Assembly: GCA_021613535.1 (NCBI GenBank)
Contig: CP075497.1
Span: forward strand, 6,572,001 to 6,636,000
Reading direction: 5' to 3'
DNA length: 64,000 bases
DNA from: Adineta vaga
Taxonomy: Eukaryota > Rotifera
Shown piece after piece: positions 25,304 to 39,200 of this stretch (positions are counted from its first letter, which is position 1; every line of letters begins with the position of its first letter). Made by a program: the position numbers and the translations under genes. Under the pieces are notes generated by a model. That model did no database searches. It saw nothing but the letters and a program-made list of their open reading frames with translations, and had not been told where the DNA came from.

Positions 25304-27261
25304 TATAGTCGAGAGATGCGAATACACCAAAACATTGTGTAAGAAAAGAGAAAGACACTTGATCAGAGTATTTTTTTTCTTTCTTCCTTTTCTTTTTTTG
25401 CTTGGAAAGGAAAAAAAGGGGGAGAGGAAAACACGATGATAATAATGAAAATCTAGTTTAGACGTCTTTTATATCACTCGGGATCGAGAAGAAAAAAAGA
25501 AAAAAGAGAAAATACGACGACAGAAAACATATGAGAAGATGAATAGTTGTTACTTCCAACACTAAAGCACGCACATACATATAAGTTACACTTATTAAAT
25601 ATACTATCACCATAGATCCATATATATATGCGTGTTCATAATAGTTAACTCAGTCTAAGTTCAGATTTTGGAGTGTATTATTTTTAATCATCATTATTAT
25701 CTCTCTCTTTCTCTCATATGATTATCCAGTCATATCAAACGAATCATCAACATTCGTAAACAACTATTACCTCTATTAAATCTTTTAAGTATCCATACTC
25801 ATATTTTTATCTCTGTTTCATTCTTAAGTTAAACTATAATGAATAAAAATAACTCATGTAATTAAGAGAAAGAAATTTTCTTTTATCCAGGTACGTCATT
25901 TTTCTTATCTAAAGAAAATTTTTCTCTTCATCTCAATTTGTTCCTATTTCCATATTCATTCTTTCAATGTTTGATTCCTGGCATTCTTCTTTCTCTCTTC
26001 TTTTCTTTTTTCCTAAACAAGACATCTGAAGCTGAGTTGATTTTTCATTTTCATCATCATCATCATCATTATTATTGATGAACAACAACAAAATAAAGTA
26101 ACTAATGAAATAAGCAATAGTCGTTTGTTTTGGCGCGCTTAGTTTTTCCAAGTACTAACTTTCAAAGTAAGTGTGAAAGGCAAAACTAATTCGTTATAAT
26201 GTGTATAGAAAAAAGAAAGAAAGAATTGACAACAACACACCAAAAAACATCGAGAGAAATGAGAAGGCTTGAATACCTCAGTGATGGAAAGGAAAGCAAA
26301 AAACCATAGTCATGTCGTTTTTCCTCCCTCCATTATGTTCTGTTTTTTCACACAGTCAGTTGCTCGACACTACTATTACCCTTGCGACGCATTCAGTCTT
26401 CTTAATAGGAAAAAAATATATTTATTCTCTCTCTATATATACATAAAATGAACTATATTGATTCTAATTATGTTTGGTTTGGTTTTCGTTTTAGATCAAA
26501 TTGTTATATAATGTGATGTATTGACCCTGAGACCCTAACTTGAGACCGTTAATGATTATCTCAGGTTTCGGTCTCCGGCTCGATCATCCATTATCAACGA
26601 AAACATAAGATACAATTCACGTATGTATGAAATTTATTTCTTATTCTTATTTATTTTAGAAAGAAAAATTCAATATTAGTCTATGTCAAGGTGAATGTTC
26701 AATATTTCAAAGAACATCTGTGTTTCAATCCTACACAGATATAACGAAGAATTTGTACTCGACAGGATATTTGAATTCTTTGTACTTTTTTTTGTCTAAT
26801 AAAAGTTTCAATATTAGTATTACCGTATTTTGTATTCTTGTTTTCTATATACATTCTCTATTCAAACTAGATACGATAAAGATATGAGAGTAGAATGAAA
26901 ATGAGATAACTGGAAGAATTACTTTCACAATAAGCTTCTACTCAAAAATAATGATGAGAACGATAACAAATATGACTAAACATAGATAGAATCTTGTTCG
27001 GTTGTGTATATGATCTAATTATGCAAAGTTAAACCATCACAGAAAAGATATATAATATTCATTTAAAATAAAATAAAATGTTTCGACATAGAGTGACATC
27101 TGGTTTCATTTTTATGAAATACAAAATGGAGTTGTAACTATAGAGAAAAACTCTCAAATGATCAGTCGATTAATTTTCTTGAAACAAACATTGTACGAAG
27201 TGCATTTTATTTCATTTTCTATTTCGTTTTTGTGATTACTGTTGCTCGTATCCATTTTCAT

Positions 27262-30200
27262 ATGGATCACGAGTTAAGTTCTGCTAATATTAACGGTGAC
27301 AAAACTGATACACAATCACAAACGGGAACAAATGCTGATAATGCTTCCAAACATAGTTCACGTATTGGATCAGTTCGTTCGGTTCGTTCAGTTCGAAGTA
27401 AAGCAGGTTCTGTACGTGAAGCAACTGCACTTGATGATCGACGTACAACTCAAAAAGCATCATCATCACCCAAACCAAATGCTACGGCCATTGGCGATGC
27501 ACAAGTACCAACTGTAAATCAATCGAAACCACCATCTCCATCAATACCAGTACAAGATGAAATAAATGGTGAAACAATTGCTGAAGAAACAACTGATACT
27601 AAATCAGGAACAGAAACTATTGTAAGTTGATTGTTGATAGAAATTAAATGTTGAAATAATATTCCATTCTAGTTGGAATACATTCATAAACTTGTAACAC
27701 TGCCTAGTTTGGAAGAACACATGTGGACAGATGAAATTCATACACAAATTCTTGATTTTCTTAATGATTCTGATAATCGTATTATGTGTTTTTATATCGA
27801 TCGTGTACTTGGTCTTTCTGTTGAGTATGGTGTACCAACAAATACATTCACACATTTAGTCTATTTTATCAAAAATCAACCTATACGCATCACAGAAAAA
27901 GAACAATTCATTCGGTAAATTAACTTTGATGACGTCGTCTTCGTCCATTGAAATCTGTTCATATTTATATTTTTCAGTGATGTTCAATATGGTAATTTTG
28001 GTGGTAAACATTTTTCCTCACTTCTTCGAATTATGTCTGGTCTTTATGCTCCATTATTTTTCGGTAATAAAATGTGGCCAGATTCGATAAAAAATGATTT
28101 CGCTTCTCAATTACATCGTTTTCTTGCAACATTAACTGATATTCGTTGGCGTATGGAAGGAATAACGAAATTATATATTCCAAAAGAAGGTCTTGATATT
28201 CCAGTTGAACAAGCTGCTAAAGATAAAGAATTAGTTCAACGTCTTGAATCTGCTATGGTTCATTGGTGTCGACAATTGAAAGATGTATCCAGTTCTCAAG
28301 ATCAATCTGCCCTTAGTGATGATAGTGGACCATTGGAAGAAATTGAATTTTGGAAAGCACGAACACAAGATTTAGTTGGTATTAGTCAACAATTAGATCA
28401 ACCATCAATAAAACACATAACTGAGGTTTTACGAAAGGCTAAATCATCATATTTACCACAATTTGTGAAATTAGCTGAACAATTACAAACAAATACGAAA
28501 CGTGCTGATAATAATTTATCATTTTTAATTGCTTTAAAAGATCCATGTCATGAATTAGCTGATGCTAAACCAAGTGAAATACCGCGACTTTTACCAAAAA
28601 TTATTTCATTAATTCGAGTTATTTGGGTCAATTCGGAATTTTATAATCGACCAGAAATCTTAACAGCACTTTTTCGAAAAGTAAATTTCATTGATCTTTG
28701 TACAATTGTTTATTATCATTTTTTTAATGTTTAGCTTAGCAATGAAGTTATTCGCCGATGTACTGTTGCAATTGATCTAAATAAAGTCTTTGAAGGACAT
28801 ATTTCAACAAGTCAAAAGACATTGAATGAATGCATTGAATGTTGTCAACAATGGCAAGACATCTACAATAATGTATGTAATGAATAACGAACCTGATTTT
28901 TTTTGTTTATTGTTACATTTTTCTTAGGCACAACATCTTCATGAAAAATTTTCAGTAAAACCTTGGCGTCTCGATAAAACAACAATATTTGCTCAAATTG
29001 AAGCATTTATTCAACGATGTCGTGATTTACTTGATTTATGTGAATGTCAAATGCATTTTGCACGTTGGGAAGAAGGAACCCGTACAGAATTGCCTATCTT
29101 CGGTGGACAACGTGGACCTATTATAAATCGAATGTTAACAGATATTGAAGTAGCATTTGATAAGAATTTACAAGAATTGAAAAAATCTCAATCAATTATA
29201 TTGAATGTCAAAGCCACAACTTGGCATGAAGTTTATAACCGTTTTCGATCAGAAATGAAAGATCTTGAAGTTAAAATGACGAATGTTATTACATATGCAT
29301 TCGATGCTGTAAGAACAGTTGAACAAGGTGTAGAAGTTCTCGATGTTTTTACACATTTAAGTACAAGAGAAGTATGTTTCATTTTGACCATTTCTACTCA
29401 TCTAAATTTGACTTATTTTTGCAGGCAATTCGTCGTACAGTTGATAAAAAAACTGTTGAATTATACAATGTTTTTAAATATGTTTTACAAACAGTTCAAA
29501 CGATTATTTCAACGTCATCAATTCCTCAATCACTCGAACGATTTCATCCTCAATATGCTGGTAGCGCATTTTGGGCACGTACATTAAAACGACGAATTGA
29601 ACGAATGATGTCATTTTTAAACATGGCACATTTTCTTCCATCGGTTGGCATTGCAACTGATATTCGTCAACAATACGAATATGTTAAACAAGCATTAGAT
29701 GATTTCATTCAACGACAATATAAAGAATGGTCATATCATATTGAAAATGAACCATCGAAACGACTTGAATGTCCATTAATTAAACGTATTAATGATCAAG
29801 GTTATCTTCAAGCTAATTTCGATGCATCATTAGTCAAATTATTACAAGAAATTAAATTTTGGGAACGTCTTGGTTTCGAAATACCATCTTATGCAAGTGA
29901 AATTCTTACACGAAAGAATGACTTACGTACTGCACGTGAAAATGTTATGTTAATTGTTCGTGATTATAATCGTATCTTGGATAAATTAGATTCTCATGAA
30001 CGTATTCTATTCAAAGAACGTATTAAACAATTAGATAAAAAATTAGCACCGGGTTTAAATAAAATTACTTGGCTGAAACCAACACATGATTATACAGTTG
30101 ATTGTCGAATTAGTGCTTCGGAATTAAATCAACATGTAGATAAATATAAAGAATCATATCGTGATTGTATTAGATTATGTAAAAAGATTAGTGAAACACT

Positions 30201-33200
30201 CTTAGTTAAAATTGATACACGAAAAATTTTCGAAAATTTAGAATTTGAAGAATATCAAGTAAGTGAAGAAATGATTGATAAGAGAAAGAATAAGAAATTT
30301 ATTTTATAGAGAGAATTTCGAAAAGTACAAAGTGAAAAAATTCATGAATATTTTAATGAAATTATAAGAAAAATTGATGAAACACATCATTTATTCGAAC
30401 GTGATCCATCAGATGTTCAACATGAATGGAATCGTATTATTGTTGAATTAGATAAATGGCTTGAACGAGCTATTCGATATAATTTCAAAGCATCACTTCA
30501 AGAATTATCCAAAGCAATTATTGGTGATGGAAAATCGGCACCGGGACCATTATTTAAAATCGAAATTATTCTAGAACCAAAGGTCGTTGGAGACACGACA
30601 TTATCACGAGTAAATATTCTGTTATTATTTTCAGGATTATAAATGATTTATTTGTTTGAATAGATCAATTTCAAACCAGATATAGCTACGTTAAAAGGTA
30701 TTGTAAATGATATCGGTGAACGTGAACTTGCAGAATCAATTACATTCATTCGTCGACTTAAACAAAGAGCTCATGAAGAAGTATGTTATGGCAAGAAGAG
30801 ATGAATCTCTATTGAAAAATTGTCAATGATACTTTTTTATTTAGGAACTTCATTTATTATTGAATAAAGATGAAGCTAAACAAAATCTACAAAAACAAAT
30901 CGCTGCTGGTCTTGATGCAAATGAAAAACATTTAGATGAATATCAATCAACTTGGAGTGGTGTACGTGAATTATGGGATATTGATAAAGAACGTTTTATT
31001 ATTCGTTATGAAGAAAGTGCACCTGATGCCTCAATATTTGATGCTGATATTAATCGTTATACTGAAGTAGCAAATAATGTTCAATCAAGAGATACATTAA
31101 CAACTGTTCAATTTGTACTTATCGATTGTACACCATTGAAAAATGCTTTACTTGTTCATTGTTTACAATGGCAAGCGAAATTAACAGGTAGATATTCGAT
31201 TATAAATATAGACTTCTTATTTTCCTTTTGTTTTTAGCACTTTTATTAAAATTGGCAACGAATGGTTTACAACAATTAACAAATTATATCGAAGAAAATA
31301 GTGCAAGGTATGAATGAACTTGAATTCAATGAATTGAGTTGATGAATTTTATATTTAGTGTCATGGTTGTACCAGAAAATCATTATGGATTAGAAGCAAA
31401 ACAGAAATTACTCGAAACTTTACAACAAGAAATATCTGTTTATGAAGCAAAATTTGCACCATTACGTGAACGATTTGTTTTACTTGATAAACACGAAAAA
31501 CCTGTCCCGGATAGTGTAAGTTATTCTTGTATGGTTAAAAAAATATCTTAGATTTATTATGAATATATAGACTCGTCAAATGCTTGCACAATTAGATGAT
31601 CGTTGGCAATTTTATCTTCAATGTTTAACTGAAAGTGAAGAAATGTTGAAAAAATTACGTGAAAAATTCAAATCAAAATTATTACAACAATCAGAAGAAT
31701 TCAAGAAGAGTGTCGGTGAACTTGTTACAGATTTTAAAACTAATGGTCCATTTTCAGCATCAACAACACCCGAAGAAGCTCTTAGTCAATTAGATGCTAT
31801 GAAACAACGTTTAGCTAAATTAAAAGAAGAAGAACAAGAACTTCGTCGTGGCTTGGGCATCTTTCGTATTGATCATCCATTATCAAAAGATATAATCAAT
31901 CTTGAAAAAGATATCGAAGCATTAGAAGGCATTTGGACGATGACACTTGAATGGAATCAAATGTTTGATAAATGGAAAACAACAACATTTGCAAATCTTC
32001 AAACACAAGTCATGGAAGATTATGCTCAATCACTATATCGAAAATTACATAAATTATCGAAAGATTATCGTGAAAAAAATTGGGAAATTATTGATGCAAC
32101 GAAAAATCGTGTTGATCAATTTCGACGAACAATGCCATTGATGAAAGATTTACATAATAAAGATATGAGAGATCGTCACTGGATACAAATTAAAGACGAA
32201 TCACAAAAAGAATTCGATGAAACATCGGAAGAGTTTACATTGGAAAGTATTATTGATTTGCATTTCGAAGAAAATGCACAATTAATTAATGAAATTAGTG
32301 AAGCAGCACAGAAAGAAGCAGCAATTGAACGAGGCATTGAGAAAATTCGAGAACAATGGGAAAAGGTCGATTTTGAGGTTGTACCATTCAAAGACAAAGG
32401 TAGATCAATTCTTTTGAAAAAGAAAACAATATTTTTACACTGAAAAAATTATGTTTTAGGTCATTTTAAAATCAAATCAACCGATGAAATCATGAAAACT
32501 ATTGAAGAACATCAAATGTCTTTATCGACATTTAAAGCATCACGTTTTATCAAACCATTTGCGAAAACTGTAGATAAATGGGAACGTGATATTTCTCATG
32601 TCAATGAAGTAACTGATTTATGGTTAGGTGTACAACGTCAATGGTTATATCTTGAAGTAAATCTCTACAAAGAACATAAAAAATTTTCATCTTTCAAATA
32701 TTTTCTTTTAGAATATTTTCTATGGTGAAGATATTCGTCGTCAATTAGCAAAAGAAACAGCTTTATTCGATGAAGTTAATGAAAAATGGAAAGCTGTTAT
32801 GATAACATTAAATGAATCACCAAATGCTTTTCAAGGTACACATTTGAAAGGTGTCGACAAAGAATTAAAATTTATGAATGAAAATTTGGAAGAAATTCAG
32901 AAATCTTTGGATATGTATTTGGAAAATAAACGTCGACAATTTCCACGATTTTATTTCATTTCAAATGATGATCTTTTAGAAATCTTAGGTCAATCGAAAA
33001 ATCCACCGGCTGTTATGCCACATATGAAGAAATTATTTGATAATATTAAAACATTAACTCTAACGAGACCAAATAAAGATGGACCAATGGTAGCAACAGA
33101 AATGAAATCCAATGAAGATGAAGTTGTTACATTCGATGGTCAAGTAAGTTATTCGTTCAGTTCGATTAGACAAATATAATTTTCCTTCTTCTTCACTTTT

Positions 33201-36200
33201 TTCAAGGTAACATTAGATGGACAAGTTGAGAAATGGTTACGTGATGTAGAAAATAAAATGAAAGAAGTTGTTAAACGTAAAGTACTTGCATGTCGACATG
33301 ATTTAGCAAATTGTGGTACAAAACGTGAAAAATGGTTAAAATCTCATCCTGGCCAAGCATGTATCACTGCGAGTCAAATTCAATGGACAGACGAAGTTGA
33401 ACGATCCCTTCGTGATAATCCATTGAAATTACGTAGTGATCGTAAAAAACAACATCTTGTTTTAAGAAATTTTACTGATATGATTAAGAAAAATCTCAGT
33501 AGACTTGAACGTGTTAAACTTGTATCATTAGTTACAATTGAAATTCATGCACGTGATGTTATTAATGATTTAATTAAAAGTCAAATTAAAAGTCCTCATG
33601 CATTTGAATGGATACAACAACTAAGATTCTATTGTCGAAGAGATGAAATTGTCATTGAACAAGCAATCGGAAGATTTTGGTACGGATGTGAATATTTAGG
33701 TAATTCAGGAAGATTAGTCATTACACCATTAACTGATAGGTAATATATAAAAAATCTGAAGTTTTTAAATTTTCGAAATGATTCCATTCGATTTAGATGT
33801 TATATGACATTAACTATTGCTTTATCATTATGTCGTGGTGGTTCACCGAAGGGACCTGCTGGTAAATAAATCAATTGTTTTTCCTCTGAAAAATAAAATC
33901 GATGTGTCATTTTTTAGGTACTGGTAAAACGGAAACAGTCAAAGATTTAGGTAAAGCAATGGCCTTCTATGTCATCGTTACTAATTGTTCGGACGCTATC
34001 GATTATAAATCGATGGGTCGTATGTTTATGGGTTATTGTCAAACAGGTGCATGGGGTTGTTTTGATGAATTTAATCGGTAAAATAATATTCGATTGAATT
34101 ATATCAATGTTAAAATTCGTTTCTTTTATTTTAGAATTAATATTGAAGTATTGTCTGTTGTTGCTCAACAGATTACATCAATTTTAAATGCAATGAAATT
34201 ACTTCAGGATGAAATTAAAAATAGTATCCGTGCTAAAACAAATATGTCTGAAGATGATGCATTTGCTACAGTTGATAAACGTTTATTATCGAGAAAATTT
34301 ACATTTCAAGGACATGAAATTGATCTTATTTGGTCCTGTGGATTATTCATTACAATGAATCCAGGTTTGTTCAATTATATTGCTTCTTTAGTGATGAATT
34401 TTATATTCATTTTCATTGCAGGTTATGCCGGTCGTACGGAATTACCAGATAACTTGAAATCTATGTTTCGTCCTATTTCTATGTGTGTTCCTGATAGCAA
34501 CTATATTGCTGAAATTATTCTTTTTGGTGAAGGCTTTTCGGATACTCGTTTACTTGCTACAAAAGTCTACACACTTTATCAACTCTGCGCTCAACAATTG
34601 TCAAAACAAGGTTAGAAAAGAAAAGAAGAAATAAAATTCTAATTTCATTTTATTTAGATTTCTATGACTTTGGTCTTCGTTCAATGGCTGCTGTACTTCG
34701 TTATGCTGGTCGAAAAAAACGTGATTCACCAAATTTGAAAGATGATCAAGTTGTTATCTTAGCTATGAAAGATATGAATGTTGCTAAAATGACTGAAGCT
34801 GATTTACCATTATTTAATGGTATTGTATCGGATTTATTTCCTGATATTGAAACACCTGTGATTGATTATTCGAAATTTAAAGCAGCTATTGATTTTGAAC
34901 TTAAAGCAAACAATTTAGAAAGTACTATTCATACAGTATCGAAAGTCATTCAATTATTTGAAACGAAAAATTCTCGACATTCAGTTGTGCTAGTTGGATG
35001 TACACAATCAGGTAAAACAGCTATATGGCAAACATTAAAACGTGCCATGACGAGAATGGCATCGACAGAAACAGCAACAGATTCATTATTTCAACGTGTA
35101 CATGAATATCCTATTAATGCAAAAGCAATTTCAATCAATGAACTTTATGGAGCATCCGATTTATCGACAGGAGAATGGTGTGATGGTATACTTTCCAATA
35201 ATATGCGTGCAGCTTGTTCAGGTCTGACAAAAAGAAATCAGTTTATTCTCTTTTCAATGTTCGTTTTTCATATTTTAGATACTAAACCTGATCAAAAATG
35301 GATACTTTTCGATTGTCCAGTAAGATATTCTTTTATGATTACAGTTTGTATTTATGAAATATTATTTCAATAGATTGATGCTGTTTGGATTGAATCTATG
35401 AATTCAGTTATGGATGATAACAAGATTTTGACATTAACAAATGGTGAACGTATTGCAATGCCCGAACAAGTCACACTTCTTTTTGAAACTGGTGATATGG
35501 CTGTCGCATCACCTGCTACTGTTTCTCGTATGTCTTTGAAATTTGATTTATTCTGTTTTCATTTGTTTCGTCTATGTTTGTTTTTCTCTCTCTCTCTCAT
35601 AGGTTGTGGTATTGTCTTCTGTGATTATAATAATCTATCTTGGCGTCCATATATCAATTGTTGGATCAATCAAAAACCGAAAGAATTTCATGAACCATTA
35701 GCATATCTAACTGATAAATATTTAAAACCAATCATTCAATTTAAAGAACAAAATTGCAAAGAATTAGTTCCTATTGCTGAATTAAATGGTGTTCGTTCAT
35801 TTAGTTATCTATTTGATTCTCTTGCAACGAAAGAAAATGATGTTGATCCAGCTCAAGAAGATAATTTTACTCGTTTAACTGAATTATTCTTTTTATTTTC
35901 AACAGTATGGTCAGTTTGTGCATCAGTTGATGAAGAAAGTCGCAAGAAAATCGATACTTTCATTCGAGAACTCGAAGGTACAATACCGAACAAAGATACA
36001 ATTTTTGAATATTATGTTGATAATAAACAACGTGCATGGATTGGATGGGAGGAAAAACTACGTTCAGGATGGAAATTAGATATGGAAGTTCCATTCTATA
36101 AAATCATCGTGCCAACTGTTGATACTGTTCGTTATAAATATATTGTTTCATCATTGATCAATAAAGGTTTTCCATGTTTATTAACGGGTCCTGTTGGTAC

Positions 36201-39200
36201 AGGTAAAACATCTGTTGCACATGCAGTTATGTCAGAATTAGATGCTCGAGAATATTCGACATTGATTATCAATATGAGTGCTCAAACATCATCAAACATA
36301 GTTCAAGAAATTATTGAAGCACGTGTTGAAAAACGTGTCAAAGGTGTTTATGTTCCTATTGGTGGAAAGAAATTATTAAATTTTATGGATGATTTTAATA
36401 TGCCTGCTAAAGATGAATATGGTTCACAACCACCATTAGAATTATTAAGATTATGGCTTGATTTCGGATTTTGGTATGATCGAAAAAATCAAAGTGTTAA
36501 ACAGATTAAAGTATAAATTTAAAACAAATTTACTATTATTAACTTGATTTCGTCTTTTAGGATATGTTCTTATTGGCGGGTATGGGCCCACCTGGTGGTG
36601 GTCGAACAGTAATCAGTCCACGATTACAAAGTAGATTCAATTTAATCAATATGACATTTCCATCAGTATGTACTTAAATTTCAATGAAATTTGATTATTT
36701 TCTGTTTTTGTTTTTAGGAAAATGAAATTCGTCGAATATTTGGTACAATGATCTCTCAACGTTTACAAGATTATGATGATGAATTTAAAAACTTACCTGA
36801 TCAATTAACAACCGCAACAATCGAAATGTACGAAACAATTGTACAAAAATTCCTACCTACACCGACGAAAATTTATTATTTATTCAATTTACGAGATATT
36901 TCTAAAGTTTTTCAAGGTTTATTACGTGCTGAAAAGAAAATGATTACATCGAAACAAACAATGATTCGATTATGGATTCATGAATGTTTTCGGTAAAGAA
37001 TTTATTTTTAATTTGTAACAACGAACATTTGTTATTTTTTTTCTAGGGTTTTTGCTGATCGACTCAATGATGATAAAGATCGTGAGCAATTCTATGCAAT
37101 TTTATCTGAAAAACTAGGTGTTACTATGGATGTTACATTTCATTCCATTTGTCAGAATCGTCTTCCTCCAACTTTCGGTGATTTCTGTAATCAAGATGAA
37201 ATGTACGAAGATTTAGTTGATTTTGATAAATTAAAAGTTCATATGGAAAAAGTTCTCAAAGAATATAATGAAACTCCAGGTACAATACCTATGGATTTAG
37301 TTCTTTTTCGTGATGCAATCTTACATATAACACGTATTGTACGTGTTATTCGACAACCACGAGGTAATATGTTGTTGATTGGTATTGGTGGATCTGGTCG
37401 ACAATCTTTAGCGAAATTGTCATCATTTATTTGTGGTTATAGTATATTTAAAATTGAAATCGCTAAGAATTATCGTAGAAATGAATTTCGTGAAGATTTG
37501 AAACGTTTATACAAACAAGCAGGTCAATCCAATCGTGAAACAACATTTATATTTGTAGATACACAAGCTGTTGAAGAAACATTTTTTGAAGATATTAACA
37601 ATATTTTAAGTTCGGGTGAAGTACCAAATTTATTTCGACCAGATGAAATTGAAGAAATTAAAACGAATATGGCTGGTGAATTGAAGAGAGAAGGAATTGA
37701 TGAAGATAATATTCAAGAAGTTTATGCATTTTTACTCGATCGAGTCAAAGCAAATTTACATGTCGTTGTTTGTATGAGTCCTGTTGGAGAAGTTTTTCGG
37801 TAAGAATAAATTCGTTTGTTTTCATATCATAAGATAACGCATCTATTCTAACTACTGTTTGTTTTATTTAGAAATCGTATTCGTATGTATCCATCACTTG
37901 TTAATTGTACAACAATCGATCTATTTGCTGATTGGCCACAAGATGCTCTACTTGAAGTTGGTGAACGTTATCTTGCTCAAATCGATCTAGCTAATGATGA
38001 TAAGGTAAATATTATTCAAATAGTTTTGAAATCGTTTTCTCTCTAATCTTCTCTAAATAAATATTCTCAGTTTTTAAAGGTAAGAGAATGCTCATTGTTG
38101 TTTTTTCAATTATCACTTGATCAAAGTGTTTTTTTTTGTTCAATTGCATGAAGTTTTTTCTCAAATATACATATGCAGAGATTTTATATAACTTCTCATT
38201 TCTTTCTTTTTGCTATTCATATAGTTTCGTCCAGCTATTGCTCAATTGTTTGCTACAATACATACTTCAGTGTATCATTGTTCAGAAGAAATGTGGAATG
38301 AAATGCGACGAAGAAATTATGTTACACCAAGTAATTTCTTGGAATTAACAGCAGGTTATCGAAAGTAAGTTGAACATCGATTATTGTCGTTGAAATATAT
38401 TATTGGTTTTTATTAGACTTTTATATGAAAAACGTAAAGAATTGTGTGATGCACGTGACAAATTATCGAATGGTCTAGGAAAGATTGAAGAAGCTAAAGT
38501 ACAAGTAACACAAATGTCCGTTGAACTTGAAAAGAAACGTGCTTTAGCCAATGAAGCACAAAAGAAATGCGAAGAATCTTTGGGTGGTCTTGTTAATGAA
38601 CAACGTGAAGTCGAACAAAGTAAAGCAACGGTTGAAAAACTCAAAGAACGTGTCAAAATCGATGAAGAAAAAGCATCTGCAATTGCTCACACTGCTCAAG
38701 AAGATTTAGCAGCAGCCATGCCAGCACTTGACGCAGCTAACGAAGCATTAGCAGCATTGAGTAAAAGTTCAATTACTGAAGTTAAAAGTTATGGTCGACC
38801 ACCGGTACCTGTCGAAAAAGCATTAGAAGCTGTCATGATTCTGAGAAGTTCAGAACCAACATGGGCTGAAGCAAAACGTCAACTAGGTATAATTATAATT
38901 TTCGCAACAAAGAACAGGAACAGACTGAACTCATGTTTTCGTTCTAGGTGACACTAATTTCATCAATCAATTGATTAATTTTGATAAAGACAATATTCCC
39001 GATAAGATCATTATGAAAATATCGAAATATACTCAAGATCCAATGCTAGCACCAGAAGAAATTAGTAAATGACCATAATCATTGATTATTTATAGTATTA
39101 TTTATTTTTCTTTTTTTCTATCATTTGAATAGAACGTGTCTCGACTGCTGCTGCTGGTCTTTTCGCTTGGGTACGAGCTATGGAAGAATATTCGAAAATC

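Larger units (their letters stand above)
20928..27261. other. 6.3 kb region without recognised genes
   Basis: This is the largest gene-free stretch of the window, between the Smad 3' end and DNAH2. It holds a purine-only tract (21709-21765), a TTTC microsatellite (22709-22737), a hAT-type MITE (23081-23266), an AT alternation near 25242-25258, a CRE-like palindrome (25296-25303), a CAT trinucleotide tract near 26057-26070 and a hairpin-rich stretch (26482-26604). Short open frames are low-complexity and on conflicting strands, with no domain recognised. It may be regulatory DNA for its developmental neighbour, or a decayed region. Confidence 0.5.

Noticed and set aside
38381-38656. 91-codon minus-strand Ser-rich frame
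   Set aside because: Antisense of the DNAH2 stalk coiled coil; a shadow of biased codon use.
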